Below, piece by piece: positions 33,301 through 40,202 of a stretch of DNA of 55,981 bases. The DNA comes from JABDGC01 sp964466595 (GTDB lineage: Bacteria; Pseudomonadota; Gammaproteobacteria; DSM-16500): NCBI GenBank assembly GCA_964466595.1, contig CAYXNR010000011.1, positions 1-55,981 on the forward strand. Direction: 5' to 3'. Below the pieces are notes generated by a model. That model did no database searches and was not told the DNA's origin. It saw nothing but the letters and a program-made list of their open reading frames with translations. The position numbers and the translations under genes are program-made. The first letter of the stretch is position 1, and every line of letters starts with the position of its first letter.

Positions 33301-33680
33301 AGGTGGCAAGTAAAAATAATTTTGATTTGGAAAAAACAGCAAAACTATATTTTGCCGTAGGAGAGCGTTTTAATTTGGTCTGGTTTCGCGATCACATTTT
33401 ACATGATGTACGCGAAGGGCTGTGGAATGCTTTAGCGCGTCTCACCTTAAGAGATAAATTAGATCTCTTGCAGAAAGCCTTAACCGTTGGTATTTTAAAG
33501 CTCAGCAAAAAAGAAGAAGATATTTCGAAATTAATCAGCCTGTGGACTGAAAAAAATGCGCTTGCTTTAACGCGCTGGGAAAAAATGCTGCGGGCTCTTC
33601 ACGAAAGCGCCAATATCGATTATGCTATGTTTTTTATTGTGCTGCAGAAGTTGGGTAATCTCATTGCAGACAGTGTGTGA
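30315..33680 (+). CDS. gdhB: NAD-specific glutamate dehydrogenase, short form
   Basis: Deaminates glutamate to 2-oxoglutarate with NAD, feeding amino acids into the TCA cycle. Core motifs of the large NAD-GDH family are present: ARGGLRWSDRREDYRTEVLG (321-340), VPSGAKGGFVLKA, LGDAFASGGATGYDHKKMG, GNGLIYSRRLKL with FLDPHPDPE, and LWNGGIGTYVKSS. At 1121 residues it lacks the N-terminal 450-500 residues (ACT-like region) of the 180-kDa class and begins where WEDEL..L...G would stand in those proteins. AAGGAGAG eight bases before the ATG shows this is a real start, not a sequencing break. Either a compact variant or an N-terminal deletion that kept activity. Confidence 0.9.
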   Translation: MNGPRWKDELGQKLNQQYGDKKGALLYKKYHTAFNNLYCEQYTVLQALQDLSYLEKISADNFIELDFYLSSEKQESALHLRIYKWNNFIPLSDLLPILNDFDFRVFREITHLIQIDQDRVWISDFVISHSRGTELQFEKITPLFRDALVEICLGHFESDGFNKLILGANLSWREISIIRAYAKYLKQLDFRFSQLYIEQTAAKHASLMQDLIQLFYLWHDPKQKRDSKNQAAVVEKTILQALEQVTSLDEDVIIRRFLALFKATLRTNYFQKTASGQAKDYLSFKFLSEAIPELPLPKPLFEIFIYSPRFEGIHLRSAKVARGGLRWSDRREDYRTEVLGLMKAQRVKNAIIVPSGAKGGFVLKALPASASRELVQQEVVACYKLFISGLLDITDNIKEGKPLRPKEVVCLDEPDPYLVVAADKGTATFSDIANSLAKDYDFWLGDAFASGGATGYDHKKMGITARGAWESVKRHFRKLDINIETTVATVVGIGDMSGDVFGNGLIYSRRLKLIAAFDHRHIFLDPHPDPELSYQERLRLFSLPGSSWEDYNSRLLSLGGGVYKRSLKSISLSAEVKKVLAIQEDSLRPNELVRAILQAPVDLLWNGGIGTYVKSSMESNADVGDKTNDGNRVNGNELRCKVVGEGGNLGFTQRGRVEYALNHGLINTDFIDNSAGVDCSDHEVNLKILLNQEMAKGKLDEKKRNALLAELTAEVADLVLRDNYEQAWALDFLIQYSTRDTTLYQNYIKELEETGFLNRQVEFLPDDKIFTERRTAGIGLTTPELAVLLSYTKIYIKNEILKSTLPEEPFFAEIREEAFPPSINKRYHQESRDHILHREIVATQLSSRLVNEMGMVFVYRLQTETGMTVADVVRAHAVASAIFESQKLRQLIEALDFKIPVSSQYELLHHIRHLINISARWFLHEDRLKGDMNQLIEHYQSRIKKLKNLMLKLMTGLTKTFLANLIEQFSQAGLSEEIATQIAASRINYISLNIIEVASKNNFDLEKTAKLYFAVGERFNLVWFRDHILHDVREGLWNALARLTLRDKLDLLQKALTVGILKLSKKEEDISKLISLWTEKNALALTRWEKMLRALHESANIDYAMFFIVLQKLGNLIADSV

Positions 33681-33706
33681 AAAATGAAGACTAGAAGGAG
33701 AGTAAT

Positions 33707-33895
33707 ATGAAATGTACCTGTGAGAAATGCGGTATGCAAGTAAAAGGTTTTACTTGTGGAAAATGTAATTCGGAATTGGTTCAAGATAAAATAAAGAAAG
33801 ATCAAAAAGAAGTGAAGGTTGCAAAATGCCCGAAGGGTTGTGGGATGATTAAATCACCGACTTGTTGCGGTGAAGATATGGCTTGTTCTACTTAG
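33707..33895 (+). CDS. Small Cys-rich protein, probable zinc ribbon
   Basis: A 62-residue protein with ten cysteines (3, 5, 8, 17, 20, 41, 45, 53, 54, 60), several in CxxC or CxxxC pairs, and AAGGAGA before the ATG. It probably binds zinc or another soft metal. It follows the dehydrogenase gene by 26 bp and may be cotranscribed. The last eight bases overlap the end of the convergent gene. Confidence 0.75.
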   Translation: MKCTCEKCGMQVKGFTCGKCNSELVQDKIKKDQKEVKVAKCPKGCGMIKSPTCCGEDMACST

Positions 33896-34994
33896 GTCCT
33901 TTATTTGATGGGGGGTCAAAGCGCGCTAGTCTTGCTGCAAGTTCTGCCTGGCGCTGAGCATCGCTTCTTGGAGGTGTAGATGAGTTTGGAGGTGCAGATG
34001 AGGGCTGGGCTTTTTTAGGTGGTGGACTGCCCCAGCTAGATTCTTTTTCCTTCTCCTCTTCTTTTGGATAGATAGCTTTCAAGAACTCCTCTTTTTGATT
34101 CTCAGTTAGTAACTTATTATCAATATTAAGAATATTACTTATCACCTTTTCTATTTCTGGCTGAGGACTATCATTATCTAAAGCTTTTTTGAACAGGGTA
34201 GCTAAATGGTTTTTTGCTTCTTTAACTAATAAAATACCAAGAGATGATTTGAGGTATTCTAGAAGGAGTGGTTGTTTATCTTTAGGGATGTCCCTTCTCC
34301 ATAGCGATTTTTTATATATTTCGTCAGCTATATGGTTATAAGCTTCTTTTATATTTTTAGATTCTGGTTCACAAGTTCTTATTTTATCTTCAATAGTTAA
34401 GCTTGAATCAGAATCAAGCAAATTCGAAAGCGCTAGATACAGCTCGTACAAATCTTTTTCTTTAGACTCTTGTGCTAATGAGCCAGTCGCATAAGCGATG
34501 ATAGAGTCAAGCTCACCTGTAGCTGCTTTATAGTTTTTCTGTTTTTTATCTTGATAGGCCTTCTTTTGTAGAAATTGTTTAATATTTTCACTCTGTAGTA
34601 ATTTTTCTGCTTCTTCTTCTTTTATTGATGTTAATTTAGGATACTCAAATCTTCGTGCTGCTGGTGGGGTGGTTGCTTGCTCTCGTCTTTGTGTGGTTGT
34701 TTGTCCGCGTGGTGATGATGTCGCTGCTGTTACTAAGGCTGTTGCAATAGTTTTTTGAGTAGTCCTTTTCCTTTGACTCGGTGATGTTGGTGCTGAGGCT
34801 GAAGATCCAGATGGTTGCCCCCGTCTTTGTGCGGTTGTTTGTCCGCGTGGTGATGCTGGTGCTGAGGCTGATCTTTGTGGTGGTGTGCCAGCTCCGCGTG
34901 CTAGACCTGACCATTCTCCTAGCCGTCGAGTGGAAGAAACAAGCCCTCTTCCTACCCAGGAGAAGAAAGATTTCACTGCCTGAATGAGCCACAT
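33888..34994 (-). CDS. Low-complexity N-terminus, helical protein of unknown function
   Basis: A 368-residue protein. Residues 1-30 have a weak hydrophobic stretch (MWLIQAVKSFFSWVGRG). Residues 35-115 are Ser/Pro/Arg/Gln-rich with repeated SPRGQTTAQRR units (also repeated in the DNA, near 34700 and 34840). From about 115 to 310 it is charged and helical (EEEAEKLLQSENIKQFLQKK), then a Pro-rich end. No known domain recognised. The layout resembles effector or scaffold proteins of intracellular Legionellales, which is inference only. Confidence 0.65.
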   Translation of the reverse strand: MWLIQAVKSFFSWVGRGLVSSTRRLGEWSGLARGAGTPPQRSASAPASPRGQTTAQRRGQPSGSSASAPTSPSQRKRTTQKTIATALVTAATSSPRGQTTTQRREQATTPPAARRFEYPKLTSIKEEEAEKLLQSENIKQFLQKKAYQDKKQKNYKAATGELDSIIAYATGSLAQESKEKDLYELYLALSNLLDSDSSLTIEDKIRTCEPESKNIKEAYNHIADEIYKKSLWRRDIPKDKQPLLLEYLKSSLGILLVKEAKNHLATLFKKALDNDSPQPEIEKVISNILNIDNKLLTENQKEEFLKAIYPKEEEKEKESSWGSPPPKKAQPSSAPPNSSTPPRSDAQRQAELAARLARFDPPSNKGPK

Positions 34995-35103
34995 AAGGTT
35001 CTTCCTCTACCTTGTTAAGCCGCTGAATACCGACAAAAAGGGTGTCGGCACGACAGTGGTGCTATACATACTATATTTTAACAATTTCTTTCATCTAAAT
35101 GTT

Positions 35104-35245
35104 CTGTACGGTACAAAAATTAAATTCTGATTGTCATCCTGAGCTCAACCCCTGTCATCCTGAGCATAGCGAAGGATCTGAATTATCAATGAGATACAGA
35201 TTCTTTGCTCGCTCAGAATGACAAAAATTATTTTGTACTGTACAG
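35104..35245. mobile_element. MITE-like element, 142 bp
   Basis: Terminal inverted repeats CTGTACGGTACAAAA / TTTTGTACTGTACAG (one mismatch in 15). Inside are two GTCATCCTGAGC boxes and a reversed GCTCAGAATGAC, plus AGCGAAGGATCT, a kind of boilerplate sequence common in dispersed intergenic repeats. No coding content. It lies in the 430-bp gap before the ku remnant. Confidence 0.7.
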
Positions 35246-35427
35246 AGATCTACCTGTTTTCGAGCAAAGCCTAAGAGGTTCAATTCGATCTAAAAATAAA
35301 CTTTAAATTAAAAGATGTATTTTTTTAATGCATATTAAGCAAGAGGCTAAGAAATAAAAGACTCAAGAAGAGCATAATAATAAGAAAGAAGAGAAGAAAA
35401 AACTATCCTCATTTGAAGGAGAAGCTC

Positions 35428-35490
35428 ATGCCGCGCTCTAATTGGAAAGGTTATATTTCATTCGGCTTAGTTTCCATCCGTTCAAGCTAG
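35428..35490 (+). pseudogene. ku: N-terminal remnant of the end-joining protein Ku
   Basis: ATG with an intact AAGGAG ribosome-binding site encodes MPRSNWKGYISFGLVSI, the signature start of bacterial Ku (W.G.ISFGLV.I), then hits a stop after 20 codons. Everything beyond is gone: the next bases are ligD sequence on the other strand. Confidence 0.8.
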
Positions 35491-35551
35491 GATGTCTTAG
35501 CGTGCCGTCATCAGTCCATTCGGTAAATTCAATCAGTAGCTGAGGAGAAGC
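35484..35551 (-). pseudogene. ligD: C-terminal fragment of the LigD ligase domain
   Basis: On the minus strand, one frame off the gene that follows, ASPQLLIEFTEWTDDGTL then RHPSLNG matches the end of the ATP-ligase domain of LigD (EFTEWT.DG.LRHP.F.G). One additional A in the run of nine A before it would fuse it to the phosphoesterase gene. Confidence 0.75.
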
Positions 35552-36144
35552 TTTTTTTTTACTGTTTTTACTGGTCCCTTTTTTTTAGCATGCTGAGTGA
35601 TTTGATCTAAGCTTCGTCCCGAGACTACGCTATCAGGCTGTTCGCGCGTAATATCATATCTTGCCGAGGTTTTTGCAAATTCATCTTTTATTTTAATTAA
35701 TAACCAGGTTTTATCATTATGCTGAATACGAATTAATTTCCACCGTCCCTTTAATTTTGGTGCTTCTAAGCGAAAGGTCATATTGCCATCGGCATAAGCT
35801 TTTTCTGGATTTTCATCTTCTGAAAACCATTTGCCCTTATCCCAGAGCATGACTGTTCCTGCGCCATATTGTTTTTCAGGAATAATCCCTTCAAAAGAAC
35901 CATATTCCAAAGGATGATCTTCCACATGCATGGCTAAGCGCTTGATAGCAGGATTGAAGCTCGGCCCCTTGGGAATAGCCCAGCTAATTAATACGCCCTT
36001 TAATTCGAGTCGAAAATCATAATGGAGGTGGCTCGCGGCATGTTTTTGGATAAGATATAAATGAGAAGATTTTTTTTTAATCTTACCCGGGGGCTCTGGT
36101 GTTTTTTTAAAGTTCCTTTTTTTTCTATAGCTTGTTAGGGCCAT
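35533..36144 (-). CDS. ligD: LigD 3'-phosphoesterase domain protein (truncated LigD)
   Basis: The PE domain trims 3'-phosphate or ribonucleotide ends during non-homologous end joining. The 203 residues hold the catalytic set His35, His41, Asp43 and Arg45 (QKHAASHLHYDFRLELKG) and His77 in HVEDHPLEYGSFEGIIPE. AAGGA precedes the ATG, so the domain may still be made. The ligase and polymerase domains are missing; the reading frame ends in KKKLLLSY after a poly-A frameshift, and only the last piece of the ligase domain follows. Stand-alone PE proteins exist, but the adjoining ligD and ku debris shows that this one is a leftover of a full LigD. Confidence 0.85.
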   Translation of the reverse strand: MALTSYRKKRNFKKTPEPPGKIKKKSSHLYLIQKHAASHLHYDFRLELKGVLISWAIPKGPSFNPAIKRLAMHVEDHPLEYGSFEGIIPEKQYGAGTVMLWDKGKWFSEDENPEKAYADGNMTFRLEAPKLKGRWKLIRIQHNDKTWLLIKIKDEFAKTSARYDITREQPDSVVSGRSLDQITQHAKKKGPVKTVKKKLLLSY

Positions 36145-36179
36145 AAAAATCCTTGAAAAAAAAGATAATTTCCCCTCTT

Positions 36180-36344
36180 CTAATCAGAAGCTAAGCCAAT
36201 TCCAACAAGTAATAATAGGAATATAAAAACAAAGAGTACAAAAAATATTTTTGCGATAGCTGCTGCTGCAGCGGCTACGCCGGAAAATCCTAGTATGCCC
36301 GCTATAATCGATATAATAAAAAATACAACGATCCAATATAGCAT
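36180..36344 (-). CDS. DUF1328 (YtjA-type) small membrane protein
   Basis: A 54-residue hydrophobic protein beginning MLYWIVVFFIISIIAGILGF and continuing SGVAAAAAAIAKIFFVLFV, the usual pattern of two membrane helices of the DUF1328 family. AAGGAG lies six bases before the ATG. Function unknown; such proteins are often stress-induced. Confidence 0.85.
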   Translation of the reverse strand: MLYWIVVFFIISIIAGILGFSGVAAAAAAIAKIFFVLFVFIFLLLLVGIGLASD

Positions 36345-36418
36345 CTTGCGCTCCTTATCAAAAATGCTGGTATCAGTATAACATTTTTATTGGTGTTTGT
36401 TTGTATCGAGAATGTATA

Positions 36419-36427
36419 TGCTATACT
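36419..36427 (+). promoter_or_regulatory. Extended -10 promoter element
   Basis: TGCTATACT, an extended -10 box, 33 bp before the ATG of the 27-residue peptide and 135 bp before the next membrane-protein gene. Confidence 0.5.
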
Positions 36428-36460
36428 GACTCAAAGGGATTTTTAATTGAGGATTTTTTT

Positions 36461-36544
36461 ATGCTCAAATATGTTTTCGCCTGGCTCTTAGGTGTTCCGC
36501 TGACCTTGTTAGTACTTATTTATTTAATTTCTCATCTGTTCTAA
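36461..36544 (+). CDS. Single-helix membrane peptide, 27 residues
   Basis: ATG with GAGGA seven bases upstream encodes MLKYVFAWLLGVP then LTLLVLIYLISHLF. It is almost entirely one membrane helix with a basic residue at the N-side. It lies directly behind a promoter-like element and 17 bp before the next gene, so the two are probably cotranscribed. It could be a genuine small protein or a leader peptide. Confidence 0.55.
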   Translation: MLKYVFAWLLGVPLTLLVLIYLISHLF

Positions 36545-36561
36545 TTTAAGGAGTTTGTCTT

Positions 36562-37131
36562 ATGGTAAAAGGATTGATCCACTCACAGGAATGCCGCTGT
36601 TTTACCTGGAGTCCAGTTATTGCAGGGGCCTTAACAGCCCTTGGTTTTAGCTTTCTCTTAAATCTTTTTGGAGTAGCGATTGGTTTAACGGCCTTTACCA
36701 CAAATAATCAAGGCCTTGAAACGCTCAGTTTGGGTGGCTTAATCGCTACTGGTCTTGGCGTGATTGTCTCGATGTTTGCAGCAGGATGGTTGTCGGGCTA
36801 TTTAGGAAATCGCTATTGTAGCAAACGTCATTTAGGCGCTTTTTATGGTTTTTTAACCTGGTGCTTAGCGCTTATTATTTCTATCTTGCTTGTTGATCCT
36901 ATCCAACATTATCTTACTTTTTATAGCCATTTTATTTCCGGCGCAACAGTAGGAGGAAGGCCTCTGTCTCATAGTGCGCTAACGATTACGGCTAATCTGC
37001 CTCTGCCAGCAACGAAGGTGATCATTAGTACTTATATTCTTTTTTGCCTCTTCTTTTTGAGCGCCTTTGCCTCTAGTTTGGGTGGACATTGTGGTATGCG
37101 TTACGTCAATCGAGATGAAAGAAGCCGATAG
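36562..37131 (+). CDS. Four-helix membrane protein of unknown function
   Basis: A 189-residue protein with AAGGAG before the ATG. Four membrane segments are evident (about 18-42, 58-80, 90-112 and 150-172), with Gly-rich packing motifs such as GLIATGLGVIVSMFAAGW. No enzymatic motif. Similar uncharacterised proteins sit beside DUF1328-type genes, so this trio may be an envelope-stress cluster (inference). Confidence 0.75.
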   Translation: MVKGLIHSQECRCFTWSPVIAGALTALGFSFLLNLFGVAIGLTAFTTNNQGLETLSLGGLIATGLGVIVSMFAAGWLSGYLGNRYCSKRHLGAFYGFLTWCLALIISILLVDPIQHYLTFYSHFISGATVGGRPLSHSALTITANLPLPATKVIISTYILFCLFFLSAFASSLGGHCGMRYVNRDERSR

Positions 37132-37138
37132 CTTAACA

Positions 37139-37188
37139 ATCCCCTCCTGCCACGCTTTTTGTGGAGGGAGGGGTCGGGGTGGGAGGTT
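37139..37188. terminator. GC-rich hairpin between convergent genes
   Basis: CCCCTCCTGCCAC / GTGGAGGGAGGGG around GCTTTTT, with one two-base bulge, then GGTCGGGGTGGGAGG. It shares about 45 bp with the arm of the element at 49724-49792 and its core with the hairpin at 20537. It probably stops transcription from both the membrane protein gene and ubiB. Confidence 0.65.
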
Positions 37189-38849
37189 TAAATTGTCAAA
37201 CTTCCCAACAAAAACGCAATTCCAAGGCCTCCCACAACCCAGGCCGGCGTAGAAGAAAAGCTATGATCAAGACCAAGATGCATGGGGTGTACTAATAAAA
37301 GGCCGGCACTGAGAATAAGTGTCAGCCCCACACCCATCCCAAAATAGCGCTTTCCCGAAGGAAGATGGGGAGGGAGCTGCTCTCTCCTGTGCTCCGCAAA
37401 ACGAAAATTTTCTTGGCGCTCTTTTGTTTCCTGTAAAACTTCAAAAATTAAATGAGGCAACTCAGGTAATTTTTCCGACCAGAGGGGAAGATTCTCACGA
37501 ATGCGTTTAAAAAAAGCACCGACGCCCATTTGTTGTTTTAACCATCTTTCTAAATGCGGCTGGGCTGTTTTCCACAAATCAAGCTCGGGATAAAGTTGTC
37601 TGCTGAGGCTCTCGATACTAAATAGCGATTTTTGCAGCAAAATTAATTGCGGTTGAATATTAATATGAAAACGGCGCGCGGTTTGAAATAGGCGATAAAG
37701 TAATTGTGCAAAAGAAATATCTTTTAAAGGCAACTCAAAGATAGGTTCACAAACAGCGCGAATGGCGCCTTCAAATTGATCGGCCCGGGTTTCGGGCGGA
37801 AGCCAGCCAGAAGCAAGATGCAATTCTGCTACGCGGCGATAGTCCCGATTTAAAAAAGCCAACATATTTTCTGCTAAATAGCGTTGATCCTTGCTATTGA
37901 GCGAGCCAGCAATACCAAAATCAACGGCAATATATTGGGGATCTTCTAGATGATGAGTAGAGATAAAGAGATTACCAGGATGTAAGTCAGCATGAAAAAA
38001 ATTGTCACGAAAAACTTGGGTAAAGAAAATTTCAATACCTCGTTCAGCTACTTTTTTAAGCGGAATACCTGCTGCCTTGAGCCTGCTAAGGTCATTGATG
38101 GGAATCCCTTCAATGCGTTCCATGACCAAAACATTCGAGCGACTGTGGGCCCAATAAATTTGAGGAATATGCAACAGCTTCGAATGTAAAAAATTTCTTT
38201 TCAACTGTGAGGCATTCGCGCCTTCTCGTAACAAATCCAATTCGTCATATAGTGTGTGGGCGATCTCATCAACCATTTCTTTGGCCTTGAAAGAGCGGGC
38301 TTCTTTCCAATAGCGAGTTGCTAATTTAGCTAAGCTCATGAGCAGGTCGAGATCACGATCGATTATTTTTTTGATGCGGGGACGCAAGACCTTGATGACC
38401 ACAGCTTTTCCATTCAGTAAGGTCGCTGCATGGACTTGGGCAATGGAGGCAGAGGCTAGCGCTTCTGGGTCAAAATGAGCAAATACCTCTTCTAGGGGAC
38501 AATGCAGAGCCTCTTCAATCATGTTTCGGGCTAGATCCCCAGAAAAGGGTGCTACACGATCTTGTAGTTGAGAGAGTTCGAGAACAATATCGTCTGGCAG
38601 AAAATCTAAACGAGTAGACAGAATTTGTCCGGCTTTCACAAAAATAGGGCCGAGTTCTTCTAGGGCTCGACGCAGGCGTTGTCCGCGGCCCATGCTTTTG
38701 CCGCTTGTCCAATACCAGGGATTGAAATAGCTTAAAAAACGGAGCGGATAAAACCAGGGGGTAGCAAGAATCAACTCGTCTAGATTATAGCGAGCAAGGA
38801 CGAAGTTAATATGAAGCAAGCGGATCGAACGTTTAAAAAATTTTAGCAT
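37188..38849 (-). CDS. ubiB: Ubiquinone biosynthesis protein UbiB (ABC1/ADCK-like atypical kinase)
   Basis: A membrane-bound atypical kinase/ATPase needed for ubiquinone synthesis. From the ATG at 38849 it has 553 residues: KxGQ motif at 72-75 (FVKAGQILSTR), the alanine-rich loop ASASIAQVHAA, VVIKVLRP with the nucleotide-binding lysine, and the FHADLHPGNLFIS catalytic loop. Two C-terminal membrane helices end the protein. A TTG at 38882 in frame is unlikely as start. The ATG overlaps the ubiJ stop by seven bases. Confidence 0.95.
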   Translation of the reverse strand: MLKFFKRSIRLLHINFVLARYNLDELILATPWFYPLRFLSYFNPWYWTSGKSMGRGQRLRRALEELGPIFVKAGQILSTRLDFLPDDIVLELSQLQDRVAPFSGDLARNMIEEALHCPLEEVFAHFDPEALASASIAQVHAATLLNGKAVVIKVLRPRIKKIIDRDLDLLMSLAKLATRYWKEARSFKAKEMVDEIAHTLYDELDLLREGANASQLKRNFLHSKLLHIPQIYWAHSRSNVLVMERIEGIPINDLSRLKAAGIPLKKVAERGIEIFFTQVFRDNFFHADLHPGNLFISTHHLEDPQYIAVDFGIAGSLNSKDQRYLAENMLAFLNRDYRRVAELHLASGWLPPETRADQFEGAIRAVCEPIFELPLKDISFAQLLYRLFQTARRFHINIQPQLILLQKSLFSIESLSRQLYPELDLWKTAQPHLERWLKQQMGVGAFFKRIRENLPLWSEKLPELPHLIFEVLQETKERQENFRFAEHRREQLPPHLPSGKRYFGMGVGLTLILSAGLLLVHPMHLGLDHSFSSTPAWVVGGLGIAFLLGSLTI

Positions 38850-39439
38850 AATTGCTTTACTCGAGCTTCCAAGCGGTCGCAAGCTAGGCGTAAATCATCT
38901 ACCTCATTAAAAAAATCATCTAAGGCTTCTCGAGGAGGAAACCAGGGTTGTTCCTCGTGAATATAGTCATTCACATGTAAGCTCAAACTGTTTTTTGCTT
39001 CTTTTCCCCAGGCAAAAAATTTCTTGCCAAGGCGTCCGATTTGATAAGCGGGTAGATCGCCGACGAGCTCCGCAAGATGTTCTTCCCAATCAATTTCCAG
39101 GTGATTAAAAAGATCGATTATTTGTTGGCCGAGTAGAGCCTCGCCCTCAATGGTGACAGCCTCCGCAAAGAAAGCTTGTTTTTTGTCGGACTGAAGGGCA
39201 AGAGCGAAAAGATTCAAGGGGGTGCCACGAATTTTGAGCTCGGCAGGTAAATGATCGCCGACTGTGACCTCAATTTTTTTTTCACGAAAGGACAGTTGAA
39301 AACAAAAGGCGGGAAGAGTTAATTCAATGGTGATGGTTTTTCCTTCTACAGGCTGAAGACGTTTTTGAGATTCAGGATCAAGCGCTAAGTATTGATTGAG
39401 TGCTTTTTTAAGGCTGGATTGAAAAAAAGATTTTAGCAT
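38843..39439 (-). CDS. ubiJ: Ubiquinone biosynthesis accessory factor UbiJ (SCP2 domain)
   Basis: A 198-residue lipid-binding accessory protein of the ubiquinone biosynthesis complex. An SCP2-type domain spans about 15-115 (GKTITIELTLPAFCFQLSF, LNLFALALQSDKKQAFF, VTIEGEALLGQQIIDLF) and a helical C-terminus (LGDLPAYQIGR, DLRLACDRLEARVKQL) follows. It starts one base after the ubiE stop; the three ubi genes are one operon. Confidence 0.93.
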   Translation of the reverse strand: MLKSFFQSSLKKALNQYLALDPESQKRLQPVEGKTITIELTLPAFCFQLSFREKKIEVTVGDHLPAELKIRGTPLNLFALALQSDKKQAFFAEAVTIEGEALLGQQIIDLFNHLEIDWEEHLAELVGDLPAYQIGRLGKKFFAWGKEAKNSLSLHVNDYIHEEQPWFPPREALDDFFNEVDDLRLACDRLEARVKQLC

Positions 39440-40198
39440 TTAATATTTATACCCCTGATGCAAGGCAACAATGCCGCCTGTTAAATTATAGTAATTCACA
39501 TCTTCAAAGCCAGATTTTTCCATGAGGGATTTTAAACTTTCTTGATCGGGATGCTTGCGGATGGATTCAACCAGGTATTCATAACTTTGCCGATCCCTGG
39601 TCAGCCATTCGCCTAATTTGGGAATCAGCTGAAAAGAATAAAGATCATATAATTTTTGAAGCCAGGGCAGGGTGAGTTGTGAAAATTCTAAAATGAGTGC
39701 CTTGCCTCCGGGTTTTAAAACGCGATACATGGCTTCGAGCGCACGCTGTGGTTGGGTGATATTGCGCAGCCCAAAAGCAAGGGTGATGCCATCAAAAGAA
39801 TGAGCAGCAAAAGGCAGTTGTTCTGCGTCAGCGAGAACGTAGGAAACATTGCCAATCAATCCTTGATCTAGTAAGTGTAAACGACCGCGAGCTAACATTG
39901 ATTCATTAATATCAGTTAAAATAACCTGACCGGTTTTTCCTACTTTGCGGGCAAGTACGGCAGCTAAATCACCCGTGCCTGCAGCAAGATCAAGGAAAAC
40001 TTGACCAGGACGTGCCTGACATGCCGCGAGGGTAAAGCGCTTCCATAAACGATGCAGTCCGAAAGACATGAGATCGTTCATGAGATCATAACGCTGCGCT
40101 ACAGAATGAAAAACCTGAGCGACCCGCTCTGTTTTTTCATTAAGCGGAATGTCTTGATAGCCAAAATGGGTTGTTTCTTGAGAAGCGGTATTTTTCAT
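39440..40198 (-). CDS. ubiE: Demethylmenaquinone/2-methoxy-6-polyprenylbenzoquinol methyltransferase
   Basis: A SAM-dependent C-methyltransferase of ubiquinone (and menaquinone) synthesis. From the ATG at 40198 it has 252 residues, starting MKNTASQETTHFGYQDIPL as in the family; in-frame ATGs at 40243 and 40216 overlap guaC and lack ribosome-binding sites. The SAM-binding VFLDLAAGTGDLAAVLA, the LTLAFGLRNI segment and the end ALHQGYKY are all typical. TAGGA lies just before the start, four bases from the guaC stop. Confidence 0.95.
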   Translation of the reverse strand: MKNTASQETTHFGYQDIPLNEKTERVAQVFHSVAQRYDLMNDLMSFGLHRLWKRFTLAACQARPGQVFLDLAAGTGDLAAVLARKVGKTGQVILTDINESMLARGRLHLLDQGLIGNVSYVLADAEQLPFAAHSFDGITLAFGLRNITQPQRALEAMYRVLKPGGKALILEFSQLTLPWLQKLYDLYSFQLIPKLGEWLTRDRQSYEYLVESIRKHPDQESLKSLMEKSGFEDVNYYNLTGGIVALHQGYKY

Positions 40199-40202
40199 TT
40201 TC

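Noticed and set aside
34645..34992. A second minus-strand frame of 115 codons overlapping the low-complexity protein
   Set aside because: It is the shifted frame of a repetitive segment; the longer frame has the better start and continues through non-repetitive sequence.
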